The notes under the pieces: model-generated
What the model was told of the DNA's origin: nothing
The model's input: only the letters and a program-made list of their open reading frames with translations
Databases searched by the model: none
Shown here: piece by piece, positions 56,664 through 64,000 of the stretch
How positions within the stretch are numbered: position 1 is the stretch's first letter
How the letters are laid out: each line of letters starts with the position of its first letter
Assembly (NCBI RefSeq): GCF_011765625.1
Contig: NZ_CP050313.1
Location: 1,918,501-1,982,500 of the forward strand
Reading direction: 5' to 3'
From: Shewanella aestuarii
GTDB lineage: Bacteria; Pseudomonadota; Gammaproteobacteria; Enterobacterales; Shewanellaceae
Length of the DNA: 64,000 nt
Made by a program: the position numbers and the translations under genes

Positions 56664-56705
56664 AAACCGCCCTGTATGACATTACATACAGGGCGGTTTA
56701 GTTTG
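56664..56705. terminator. Terminator between the crotonase and VWA genes
   Basis: A 15-bp perfect stem (56664-56678 with 56685-56699, AAACCGCCCTGTATG core) with a six-base loop between convergent genes; the T tracts are short. Confidence 0.75.
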
Positions 56706-56734
56706 AGCGAGTCAATCTGATACTGTAACCAGTG

Positions 56735-57907
56735 TTAACTAAGATCCTTAATGGCCCGACCAATTCCATCGACGGTTAATGGATACATTTTATTTGCAAC
56801 TAATTGCTGAATAATCGAGATTGAATGATGCATAGTCCAGTAATGCTCTGGTTGAGGGTTTAACCAAGCGACTTTATTAAAATGATTCAAAACGCGATTC
56901 ATATAATCGATTCCGGGCTTGTCATTCCAATGCTCTACACTGCCACCTCTTGCAATTATCTCGTAGGGCCCCATGGTAGCGTCACCAACAAAAATAACTT
57001 TGTAATCAGCAGAATAAGTACGGATAACCTCTTCCAAATCAATCGTATTTTGATAACGTCGGCGATTATCTTGCCAAACTTTTTCATATAAACAGTTATG
57101 AAAATAATAAAACTTGAGGTGTTTGAACTCGCTATGGGCAGCTGAGAATAACTCTTCACAGGTGTGAATATACTCATCCATCGAGCCACCAATATCAAAA
57201 AACATTAACACTTTTACCGCGTTGTGGCGTTCTGGCTCCATGTGGACATCTAATAAACCGCCATTTTTTGCTGTTGAGCGAATGGTGGTATTGATATCTA
57301 ATTTTTCACTGGCTCCGGTACGGGCAAATTTTCTTAGTTTTTTAAGGGCTAACTTAATATTACGGGTTCCTAGCTCACGCTCTTGGTCGAAGTTTTTAAA
57401 CTCACGTTTGTCCCACACTTTGACGGCACTGTATTGACGATTTTTATCTTGTCCAACTCTTATGCCTTCGGGGTTATAACCATAAGCACCAAAAGGCGAT
57501 GTGCCACCTGTTCCTATCCATTTATTGCCACCAGCATGGCGTTTCGTTTGTTCTTCTAATCGCTCTTTTAAGGCTTTCATTAACTGTTCAAGGCCACCTA
57601 GCGATGTTAATTTATCTTTTTCTTGCTGAGTTAACTGTTTTTCAAATTCTTTACGAAGCCATTCTTCAGGTAAAATTTGATCAAAAATATCAATACTTTC
57701 TATTCCTTTAAAGTACTCAGCAAAGGCTTTGTCGTATTTGTCATAGTGGATTTCATCTTTCACCAGCGCAATTTTTGCCAGTGTGTAAAAGTCCTCCACA
57801 TTGGCAAACACAACCCCTTTTTTTATCAGGGAAATTAAATCCAATAGTTCACGTAAACTACAAGGAACTTGGTGTTTTTTTAAAGTCAGAAAGAAGTCGA
57901 TAAACAT
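56735..57907 (-). CDS. VWA domain protein (CoxE-like)
   Basis: 390 residues with a C-terminal von Willebrand A domain. The metal-site motif reads FDIGGSMDEY near residue 245, DxGGS instead of DxSxS. The N-terminal half is helical and charged. Pairs of MoxR ATPase and VWA protein act as chaperones that insert metals or activate enzyme complexes. The MoxR gene lies 21 bases upstream in the same operon. The target is not evident here. Confidence 0.85.
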   Translation of the reverse strand: MFIDFFLTLKKHQVPCSLRELLDLISLIKKGVVFANVEDFYTLAKIALVKDEIHYDKYDKAFAEYFKGIESIDIFDQILPEEWLRKEFEKQLTQQEKDKLTSLGGLEQLMKALKERLEEQTKRHAGGNKWIGTGGTSPFGAYGYNPEGIRVGQDKNRQYSAVKVWDKREFKNFDQERELGTRNIKLALKKLRKFARTGASEKLDINTTIRSTAKNGGLLDVHMEPERHNAVKVLMFFDIGGSMDEYIHTCEELFSAAHSEFKHLKFYYFHNCLYEKVWQDNRRRYQNTIDLEEVIRTYSADYKVIFVGDATMGPYEIIARGGSVEHWNDKPGIDYMNRVLNHFNKVAWLNPQPEHYWTMHHSISIIQQLVANKMYPLTVDGIGRAIKDLS

Positions 57908-57928
57908 TGTTTACATTACCTATAGTGA

Positions 57929-58762
57929 TTAACGACTTCGACGGCTCATAAAGGCCAGTTTTTCAATCAGTGATACGTCTTGCTCATTTTTCAATAAGGC
58001 ACCAAATAACGGAATAATATCCGATTGGTTATCCAACAAGGTTTGCTTGGAAATATCATCAGACATCAACAATTTAATCCAATCAATTAACTCAGAGGTC
58101 GACGGTTTCTTCTTGATACCATTGACCTCTCTTAAATCAAAAAACACCTCTAGCGCTTGTTTAAGCAGATCTTGTTTAACATCTGGATGATGTACATGAA
58201 TGATCTTTTGCATTTCTGCTTTCGTGGGAAACTTAATGTAGTGAAAAAAGCAGCGTCTTAAAAAAGCATCTGGCAGTTCTTTTTCATTATTTGAGGTAAT
58301 AATGATAATCGGCCGTTGCTTTGCCTTGATGACTTGTTGGGTTTCATAAACATGAAACTCCATCTTATCAAGCTCTTGCAATAAATCGTTGGGAAATTCA
58401 ATGTCAGCTTTGTCAATCTCGTCAATTAACAGAATAGGACGCTCAGTTTCTTCAAAGGCCTGCCATAGCTTACCTTTGACAATATAGTTACTAATGTCAT
58501 GTACCCGCTCATCCCCTAGCTGACTATCACGTAGGCGAGAAACCGCATCATATTCATATAAGCCCTGTTGTGCTTTAGTGGTTGATTTAATGTGCCATTG
58601 ATAAAGTTTACAGTTAAACGATCGGGCTAATTCTTCTGCTAGTTGAGTTTTACCTGTACCGGGTTCACCTTTAATCAATAATGGTTTTTCTAAGGCAATA
58701 GCGGCATTGACCGCCATGGTAAGGTCGCTTGATGCAATATAATTATCAGTACTTTTAAACAT
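57929..58762 (-). CDS. MoxR family AAA+ ATPase
   Basis: 277 residues. Walker A KGEPGTGKTQLAEE near residue 35, Walker B LLIDEIDKADIEF near 112, sensor 1 IIITSNNEKELPDAFLRRC near 155 with the arginine finger. It works with the VWA protein encoded just downstream. First gene of the pair. Confidence 0.92.
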   Translation of the reverse strand: MFKSTDNYIASSDLTMAVNAAIALEKPLLIKGEPGTGKTQLAEELARSFNCKLYQWHIKSTTKAQQGLYEYDAVSRLRDSQLGDERVHDISNYIVKGKLWQAFEETERPILLIDEIDKADIEFPNDLLQELDKMEFHVYETQQVIKAKQRPIIIITSNNEKELPDAFLRRCFFHYIKFPTKAEMQKIIHVHHPDVKQDLLKQALEVFFDLREVNGIKKKPSTSELIDWIKLLMSDDISKQTLLDNQSDIIPLFGALLKNEQDVSLIEKLAFMSRRSR

Positions 58763-59015
58763 GAATTTACCTATTAAATATTATTGTTATTCTAGAGATT
58801 AAGCGGTTTATATGTAGGCGACTTTATCGGCTTACATTTTGTAACATAGTGAAAATATTTACCTAAATATTGGCTATGAACTAAAACAAGCCTGCAAAAA
58901 TAGTCCAGCAACCTTCATTATTTGCAGATCTCGCTCGTGCTATTCCCAAGCGTGGTTTGCTGATGACCTGCTATATAAAGAGCAAAACAAATTCATTTTT
59001 CTCTTTTAAAGCTAG
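58763..59015. other. Intergenic stretch
   Basis: About 250 bases upstream of the MoxR gene and downstream of the haem-motif gene; promoter of the MoxR-VWA operon must lie here. Nothing else stands out. Confidence 0.4.
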
Positions 59016-59669
59016 TTAAAAAATATCTTTAAACCATTGCATAACCGCACCGATTGTTACCATTGCTTTAAGCTTAAACAAGGCCATGCTATCACCTGAC
59101 TCAAGTGCAGGCTCTCCACAACGAGGATCAGATCGCTGCAACGCACCAGTCATACTGTGATCGATAGGGATTGGTTCGCAACCATGATCGGATTCGCACA
59201 CAAAGTCCCATTTGTCTCTTGCTGGAAGATGACATGCGAAGCAGTTTCCACCAAAACGATTGTTCACATCAGTAAAGCCTCGTTTGGCAATAGTTGAACC
59301 TTGTTCATCAACTTCTAATTCAAAAAATTCCCAATCACCGGTTGCTGGCGACGTTCCGGGTTCACGTTTCACCATGACTTCCGTTGGTACTAGCTGAATC
59401 ACTGTACCAGTTGGGTATTTAGCACCTTCAGGTGCATTTGCCACGGCAAGTGTGCCATCAAGATTGCCTAATAAGTTATCAACATAAAAATGGCGAACCG
59501 GTGTCATGTCTCTAATACAGCTAAAGCTTTGCTGATCTATAACAACCGCTGTATTTTCACTTGCTTGAACTGTTTGGCTTAAAACCGCTGCTGATGTGAT
59601 AGATAACAGCATTAAACTCGCTGTTGCTGTGGTAAATAATGTTGCACGTATAGTCATGTTAAAATCCAT
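59016..59669 (-). CDS. Periplasmic c-type haem-motif protein (P460-like)
   Basis: 217 residues (or 213 from the ATG at 59657). The signal peptide ends near VQASENT. One CxxCH motif, CFACHLPAR, near residue 145, lies in a beta-rich context (WEFFELEVDEQG, FGGNCFACH) that resembles cytochrome P460-like proteins. Further cysteines (SCIRDM, VCESDHGC) may form disulphides. A short hydrophobic C-terminal stretch may anchor it. Function unknown. Confidence 0.7.
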   Translation of the reverse strand: MDFNMTIRATLFTTATASLMLLSITSAAVLSQTVQASENTAVVIDQQSFSCIRDMTPVRHFYVDNLLGNLDGTLAVANAPEGAKYPTGTVIQLVPTEVMVKREPGTSPATGDWEFFELEVDEQGSTIAKRGFTDVNNRFGGNCFACHLPARDKWDFVCESDHGCEPIPIDHSMTGALQRSDPRCGEPALESGDSMALFKLKAMVTIGAVMQWFKDIF

Positions 59670-59752
59670 TTCACCTTCCCCATAGCTAATAATACAGGTT
59701 AACTATGGGGCATTATGGTCATTAAAATACTAAAACCATTTAATTTAAAAGC

Positions 59753-60751
59753 TTATAACTTAACTATAAGCTTGCCTTTGTTTTCACCAGTAAAGAAAAG
59801 ATTCAAACCTGTCATGGCAGACTCAAGTCCTTCTAGCACGTGGGCACGGTGCTTTATCTGGCCTTTCATCACATAAGGAGTTAACTTTTCTAGTAGTTTT
59901 GGCACATCACCAAAGTGATCTGGCATAGTAAAGCCTTGAATGGTTAAACGCTTTTTAATCACTTGGATCCAATTAGGGCCAAGATCCGGTACCTCTTTGG
60001 CGTAATCAGCAATCATGCCGCACACGACAATGCGACCGTGGGCGTTCATACGAGCAAAAACATGGTGTTGAATCGGTCCACCTGTATTTTCGAAGTAAAC
60101 ATCAACACCATTAGGCGTAAGTTCTGCCAGTTTTGCTGCAATATCATCCTTCTTATAGTTGATCGCACCATCAAACCCTAACTCGTTCACAATCCAATCT
60201 GCTTTTTCATCACTCCCCACAACACCGATAACGGTTAAACCATCCGCTTTAGCTAATTGGCCAACAATCGAGCCAACAGAACCCGCTGCGCCAGATACAA
60301 CAATGGTTTCACCTTTTTGCGGTTTGCCCACACCATATAACCCTTGCGTTGCAGTTAAACCTGGTAAGGCAAATACTGATAACACGGCTTCATCAGGCAG
60401 CGGCGCTGTCACCTTATTGAGGCCTTGACCATTACTCAAAAAGTATTCTTGCCAACCCATTAATCCCATTACCCGATCGCCAACTTTGTAATCAGGATGA
60501 TTACTTTCAACAATTTCACCGATACCAGAACTGCGCATCACCTCGCCTAGCGCAACGGGTGGAATATAGCTCTCAGTATCAGGACTCATCCAACCAAACA
60601 TCGCAGGATCAAGTGACATGTGATTTTGCTTCACTAAAAACTGCCCTTGGCCAACCGTTGGCATTTGTTTTTGAACAACTTCAAAAATATCTGGGCCGAT
60701 TGGACCTGCTTTTGGTCGAGCGATTAAGTTGATTGCTTTAAATGTGGTCAT
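59753..60751 (-). CDS. NADP-dependent oxidoreductase (MDR, CurA-like)
   Basis: 332 residues of the zinc-free medium-chain dehydrogenase group. NADP binds at VSGAAGSVGSIVGQLAK near residue 152; the N-terminal segment NHMSLDPAM is typical of the CurA/leukotriene-reductase clade. It reduces the C=C bond of alpha,beta-unsaturated carbonyls. It is followed by the haem-motif gene and preceded by the patatin gene on the same strand. Confidence 0.9.
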   Translation of the reverse strand: MTTFKAINLIARPKAGPIGPDIFEVVQKQMPTVGQGQFLVKQNHMSLDPAMFGWMSPDTESYIPPVALGEVMRSSGIGEIVESNHPDYKVGDRVMGLMGWQEYFLSNGQGLNKVTAPLPDEAVLSVFALPGLTATQGLYGVGKPQKGETIVVSGAAGSVGSIVGQLAKADGLTVIGVVGSDEKADWIVNELGFDGAINYKKDDIAAKLAELTPNGVDVYFENTGGPIQHHVFARMNAHGRIVVCGMIADYAKEVPDLGPNWIQVIKKRLTIQGFTMPDHFGDVPKLLEKLTPYVMKGQIKHRAHVLEGLESAMTGLNLFFTGENKGKLIVKL

Positions 60752-60827
60752 TTTTATTCTCTTTTACTGTTTGTGTTAAGGTCGGGGGTTAAAAATAATT
60801 ATTCTATTGTCGTTCTAGTTCAACATG

Positions 60828-61886
60828 CTAGTTAAGCAACTGATTTATATTCTTTATTCGTTTAATATCTTGAGTCTGATAAAACTGTTTAAACTCATCT
60901 GCAAGTATCTGGCTGTCTACAAAAACTTGTTGCCAGTATTGTAAACGTTGCGCGGGGCGCATTTTGGTGAAGTCACTGCGGTCGGGGATTTTTTGATAGG
61001 GCAATGTATTAATAAACTGTGCTGAGGGACAAAGTAACACAGTATTGTCATAATGTTGTAGGCGAACTTTACGAGACAAATTTTTATCAAACCAGCCTGC
61101 TTTTAAGTTTGAATTAAAATGTGGATACAATACTAACCCATCATTTTGTATTTTAAAATCAAAATGATAATCAATAATTCCACCGTCTCGATACATACCT
61201 TCTGGACAATCAGCAATATCTTTTATGCCTTGCATCACCATAGGGATTGAACCTGACGCTAATAACGAGGTTTTAATATTGTTATAGCTAAAATCCTTTA
61301 TTGAAGTACTGATGTTATCTGGGTCTTGTATAACTAAATCACTGCTTGTAGGTTTAAAAATAAACCGCTCATACTGACCATTGAGTAACGAGCGACTAAT
61401 GCTGTTTTTAAGCATGCTTAATAATAATCCAATCCCTTGTTGTGCTTTGTTTTCTGAAGCAACTAAGCCATTGCATTTGGCCACGATAAAATGAGCCTTA
61501 AACACAGGGTTATTAATGATATCGTCCACACCTGAGTGCCCCAATAAATCATCAAGTAATTCGATAGCTTTAGTGGTTATTTCTTGAGGTGAAGGTTTAT
61601 CTGAGTAGACGGTTTCACTGTAACTTTTTGCAAGTCTTTCAATGGCAGCAACTGGATCTTGCTGGGCAAAACAGGCAGCACGAAATGCGCCTGCACTTGA
61701 ACCAATTAGGTTTAAAGGCACCTGCCTACCTTTAAAAAAATCACCAAAAATATACTTATCTAAGCCTAATAAAGTGAACCATTTAGGCCCTCCACTAGCC
61801 CCAAGAAAAGAGGTGAAAAGATCAGGGGAAAAGCCTTTTTCCCCTATGGTCTTCAAGGCGGTGTCGCCAGCATATATTTCTAACAT
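60828..61886 (-). CDS. Patatin-like phospholipase
   Basis: 352 residues. The oxyanion-hole GASGGPKWF near residue 30, the nucleophile G-x-S-x-G in IGSSAGAFRAA near 64, and the catalytic Asp in YRDGGIIDY near 235 are all present. It hydrolyses lipid ester bonds. It is the last gene of a lipid-related block with the acyl-CoA synthetase remnant and thiolase. Confidence 0.9.
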   Translation of the reverse strand: MLEIYAGDTALKTIGEKGFSPDLFTSFLGASGGPKWFTLLGLDKYIFGDFFKGRQVPLNLIGSSAGAFRAACFAQQDPVAAIERLAKSYSETVYSDKPSPQEITTKAIELLDDLLGHSGVDDIINNPVFKAHFIVAKCNGLVASENKAQQGIGLLLSMLKNSISRSLLNGQYERFIFKPTSSDLVIQDPDNISTSIKDFSYNNIKTSLLASGSIPMVMQGIKDIADCPEGMYRDGGIIDYHFDFKIQNDGLVLYPHFNSNLKAGWFDKNLSRKVRLQHYDNTVLLCPSAQFINTLPYQKIPDRSDFTKMRPAQRLQYWQQVFVDSQILADEFKQFYQTQDIKRIKNINQLLN

Positions 61887-61931
61887 AGTGCTCTTTTTTG
61901 TTACGTCTAAAACTTAGCCAATACACTGTTC

Positions 61932-62423
61932 TTATTGTCGTAGTTCTTTTCGTAATACTTTACCCACGTTACTTTTTGGTAACTCTGCCATAAATTCAAT
62001 AATTTTTGGACGTTTATAGTTAGTTAAGTGTTTATTACAATGTTCAAAAATATCTTGCTCGGTTAAGTCTGGATTTTTTCTAACGATAAAAACTTTAACC
62101 CTTTATCCTGTAGCATCACACGAAACTCCAACCGCAGCCGCTTCGAGTACGCCCTCATGCATAACGAGTACTTCTTCAATTTCATTGGGAAATACATTAA
62201 AGCCTGACACATTAATCATATCTTTTAAGCGATCAACAATTTTAAAAAAGCCGTTCTCATCCATTGTGGCAATATCACCTGTCGCTAACCAGCCGTCTTT
62301 TAATACCGCGGCTGTCGCTTGAGGTTGTTTGTAATAGCCCTTCATTACTTGTGGGCCTTTTACCCACATTTCTCCTGGCTCGCCAATGGCAACTTCTTCG
62401 CCATCTGCGCCAAGTAACTTATG
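61932..62423 (-). pseudogene. Acyl-CoA synthetase (FadD-type) remnant
   Basis: Only the C-terminal AMP-binding part remains. [29 protein letters not shown] and [16 protein letters not shown] are the A8 region and hinge; ELPKSNVGKVLRKEL at the end carries the catalytic Lys. An in-frame TAA at 62103-62105 breaks it after CDATG, and the N-terminal two-thirds is missing; the sequence joins directly onto the thiolase 3' end. A clear pseudogene. Confidence 0.88.
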
Positions 62424-62435
62424 AACAATTCATAT

Positions 62436-63617
62436 TTATAAAACTTCAAATAAGCCAGCAGCACCTTGACCACCACCTATACACATACTGATGACAACAT
62501 ACTTCACACCCCGTCGTTTGCCTTCGATTAATGCGTGCATCACCATACGGGCACCACTCATACCATAAGGATGACCAATTGAAATAGCTCCGCCATTGAC
62601 GTTAAGGCGTTCTTCAGGAATACCCAGATATTGTGCGCAATAGATGACTTGCACAGCAAACGCTTCATTTATTTCCCATAATCCAATATCGGCCATGGTT
62701 AAACCATGTCGCTCAAGCAACTTGGGAATGGCATAAATAGGGCCAATGCCCATTTCATCAGGTTCACACCCCGCAACGACCATGCCACGATAAGCCCCAA
62801 GTGGTGTCAATCCTCGTTGCTTGGCCAGTTCATGCTCCATAACGACAACAGCGGCTGCGCCATCAGACAATTGCGACGCATTACCACCAGTAATGGTGCC
62901 ATTGTCTTTCACCGCTTTTAAAGCCGACAAGCCTTCAAGCGTTGTCGAGGGGCGATTGCCTTCATCTTGAGAAAGTGTGACTTGTTGCTGGTTGATATCC
63001 CCCGTGATTTTATCCATAACCAGCTTGGTGCAGCTAACAGGCACAATTTCATCATCAAACTTGCCTTGAGCTTGTGCCGCTGCGGTACGTTGTTGCGACA
63101 TTAATGCATAAGCATCTTGTGTTTCGCGAGATATGTTGTAGCGATCGGCCACCACTTCTGCGGTATCAAGCATCGGCATGTAAATCGCGGGGCGATAGGC
63201 TTTAACACTTGGGTCAACCGCGCGGTGCATATTCATTTTATCGTTTTGCACTAAACTGATTGAGTCACATCCGCCTGCCACTATGACTTTGGCTTCATCA
63301 CAAATAATTTGGTTTGCGGCAATGGCGATGGACATCAATCCGGACGAACATTGTCGATCAACTGTCATACCGGGCACTGAAACCGGTAACTTTGCCGCCA
63401 TTGCAACCTGGCGGCCAAAGTTCATCCCTTGATTACCCTGTGTTAATGCTACACCAAATATACAATCATCAATTTCTGAGGGGGCAACGCCCGCTCTTGC
63501 AATGGCGGCGTTGACAGCAACGGCAGATAAGGTTGGTGCAGAAAGATCATTAAATGCGCCACGGTAGGCTTTACCGATGGGCGTGCGCGCTGCAGACACA
63601 ATGACGGCTTCTCTCAT
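62436..63617 (-). CDS. Acetyl-CoA acyltransferase (thiolase)
   Basis: 393 residues. The acyl-binding Cys lies in [11 protein letters not shown] near residue 88, the catalytic His in [11 protein letters not shown] near 347, and the second Cys in CIGGGQGA near 378. It acts in beta-oxidation, or in the reverse direction in ketone and polymer synthesis. It lies between the SDR gene and the FadD remnant in a fatty-acid block. Confidence 0.93.
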   Translation of the reverse strand: MREAVIVSAARTPIGKAYRGAFNDLSAPTLSAVAVNAAIARAGVAPSEIDDCIFGVALTQGNQGMNFGRQVAMAAKLPVSVPGMTVDRQCSSGLMSIAIAANQIICDEAKVIVAGGCDSISLVQNDKMNMHRAVDPSVKAYRPAIYMPMLDTAEVVADRYNISRETQDAYALMSQQRTAAAQAQGKFDDEIVPVSCTKLVMDKITGDINQQQVTLSQDEGNRPSTTLEGLSALKAVKDNGTITGGNASQLSDGAAAVVVMEHELAKQRGLTPLGAYRGMVVAGCEPDEMGIGPIYAIPKLLERHGLTMADIGLWEINEAFAVQVIYCAQYLGIPEERLNVNGGAISIGHPYGMSGARMVMHALIEGKRRGVKYVVISMCIGGGQGAAGLFEVL

Positions 63618-63674
63618 AATGTTTCCTTACTTGAGGGTTATTTTTATTATTGGCTAAGTCGTTTAGTTTGAGGA

Positions 63675-64000
63675 TTATTGTTGTAATGACTTCCTATACG
63701 CCATGGCTTTAAGTACAAATTTTTCACCTTGCTGTGCACCTGAAGTTAAAGCCCTTTGATTATCAGTGTTAGTAATTTGTGGCCACAATTCTCTGACGGT
63801 TTCTGGATTTTGTGATCCTTGAGGAATAAAACAACCGTCGGTTTCAAATATCGTTGCACTGGAATAACCACCTGCGCCAGCACATAGAATAAAGCGATTA
63901 GGGGCATGTTCATCACACAAGGTTAATAAACCTGCTGTGACTGCTTCTGGGGCAAAAGCCTTGACTATCTCTTCAGGCATTAGATCTTCAGTCATCCGCG
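63675..64000 (-). CDS. SDR family oxidoreductase, C-terminal part (continues past window end)
   Basis: The frame is open to the window end. The remaining residues (TRMTEDLMP-like start, LCAGAGGYSSATIF) match the end of short-chain dehydrogenases of the peroxisomal multifunctional enzyme type, a 3-hydroxyacyl-CoA dehydrogenase. The Met at 63995 is probably internal. It precedes the thiolase on the same strand, so both may act on acyl-CoA. Confidence 0.75.
   Translation of the reverse strand, partial: RMTEDLMPEEIVKAFAPEAVTAGLLTLCDEHAPNRFILCAGAGGYSSATIFETDGCFIPQGSQNPETVRELWPQITNTDNQRALTSGAQQGEKFVLKAMAYRKSLQQ

Noticed and set aside
1..64000. CRISPR array
   Set aside because: No set of regularly spaced repeats of 24-40 bases and no cas gene was seen.
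1..64000. Many open frames on the opposite strand of known genes (for example 1436-1726, 19429-19611, 62264-62491)
   Set aside because: They lie fully inside strong genes and lack start signals and recognisable protein features.

Overview
The window looks like a marine gammaproteobacterium of the Shewanella type. The supporting signs are low-to-moderate GC, a seqA-pgm pair, the gloB / methyltransferase / rnhA / dnaQ block, tandem tRNA-Asp genes, and a complete cbb3 oxidase region (ccoNOQP, ccoH, ccoI, ccoS) next to an FNR/EtrA regulator, uspE and ttcA. This identification is inferred from gene content and protein similarity recalled from memory; no database search was run.

Layout. 1-25 kb is ordinary core chromosome: seqA end, pgm, an rraA-like gene, an AsmA-family gene, mltD, gloB, rnhA/dnaQ, a TIGR03503-like gene, two tRNA-Asp genes, an aromatic aminotransferase, a YvcK-like gene, ttcA, uspE, fnr/etrA, and the cbb3 oxidase assembly and structural genes with two FNR-type boxes upstream of ccoN. 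25-27.4 kb holds a lipoprotein gene, a response-regulator/HD-GYP gene split by a frameshift, and a small Cys-containing protein behind a Fur-like box.

27.6-43.5 kb is an accessory island. A tyrosine recombinase is followed by a run of minus-strand genes from 29.3 to 37.7 kb. Each of these genes ends at, or a few bases before, a CTAAC/ATAAC-type core, and several of the cores belong to imperfect inverted repeats that look like integron attC sites. I read this as a cassette array without an integron integrase in the window (CALIN-like). The cassettes look like defence cargo: a DUF3644/HEPN-like protein, a CoiA-like zinc-binding protein, an OLD-family ATPase/Toprim nuclease, a caspase-like protease next to a four-helix membrane protein, and a PD-(D/E)XK-like fragment. 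The OLD gene is interrupted by a 1228-bp IS3-family element with a 5-bp target duplication; removing the element restores one 607-codon frame. The array is cut on its right side by an IS66-family element (37663-40111). Beyond it lie a gene remnant, a strong hairpin and a DUF2254-like membrane protein gene.

43.8-52.6 kb is a minus-strand locus that can be read as an extracellular DNA scavenging set: an outer-membrane porin, a large ExeM-like nuclease, an endonuclease I with two lamin-tail domains, and a 5'-nucleotidase. The first nuclease carries a clear C-terminal GlyGly-CTERM-type sorting signal and the second a looser one. 53.5-64 kb returns to metabolic genes: a beta-lactamase-fold hydrolase, nitroreductase, crotonase, a MoxR/VWA pair, a haem-motif protein, a CurA-type reductase, a patatin, and a lipid-metabolism block with a degraded acyl-CoA synthetase remnant, a thiolase and the end of an SDR gene.
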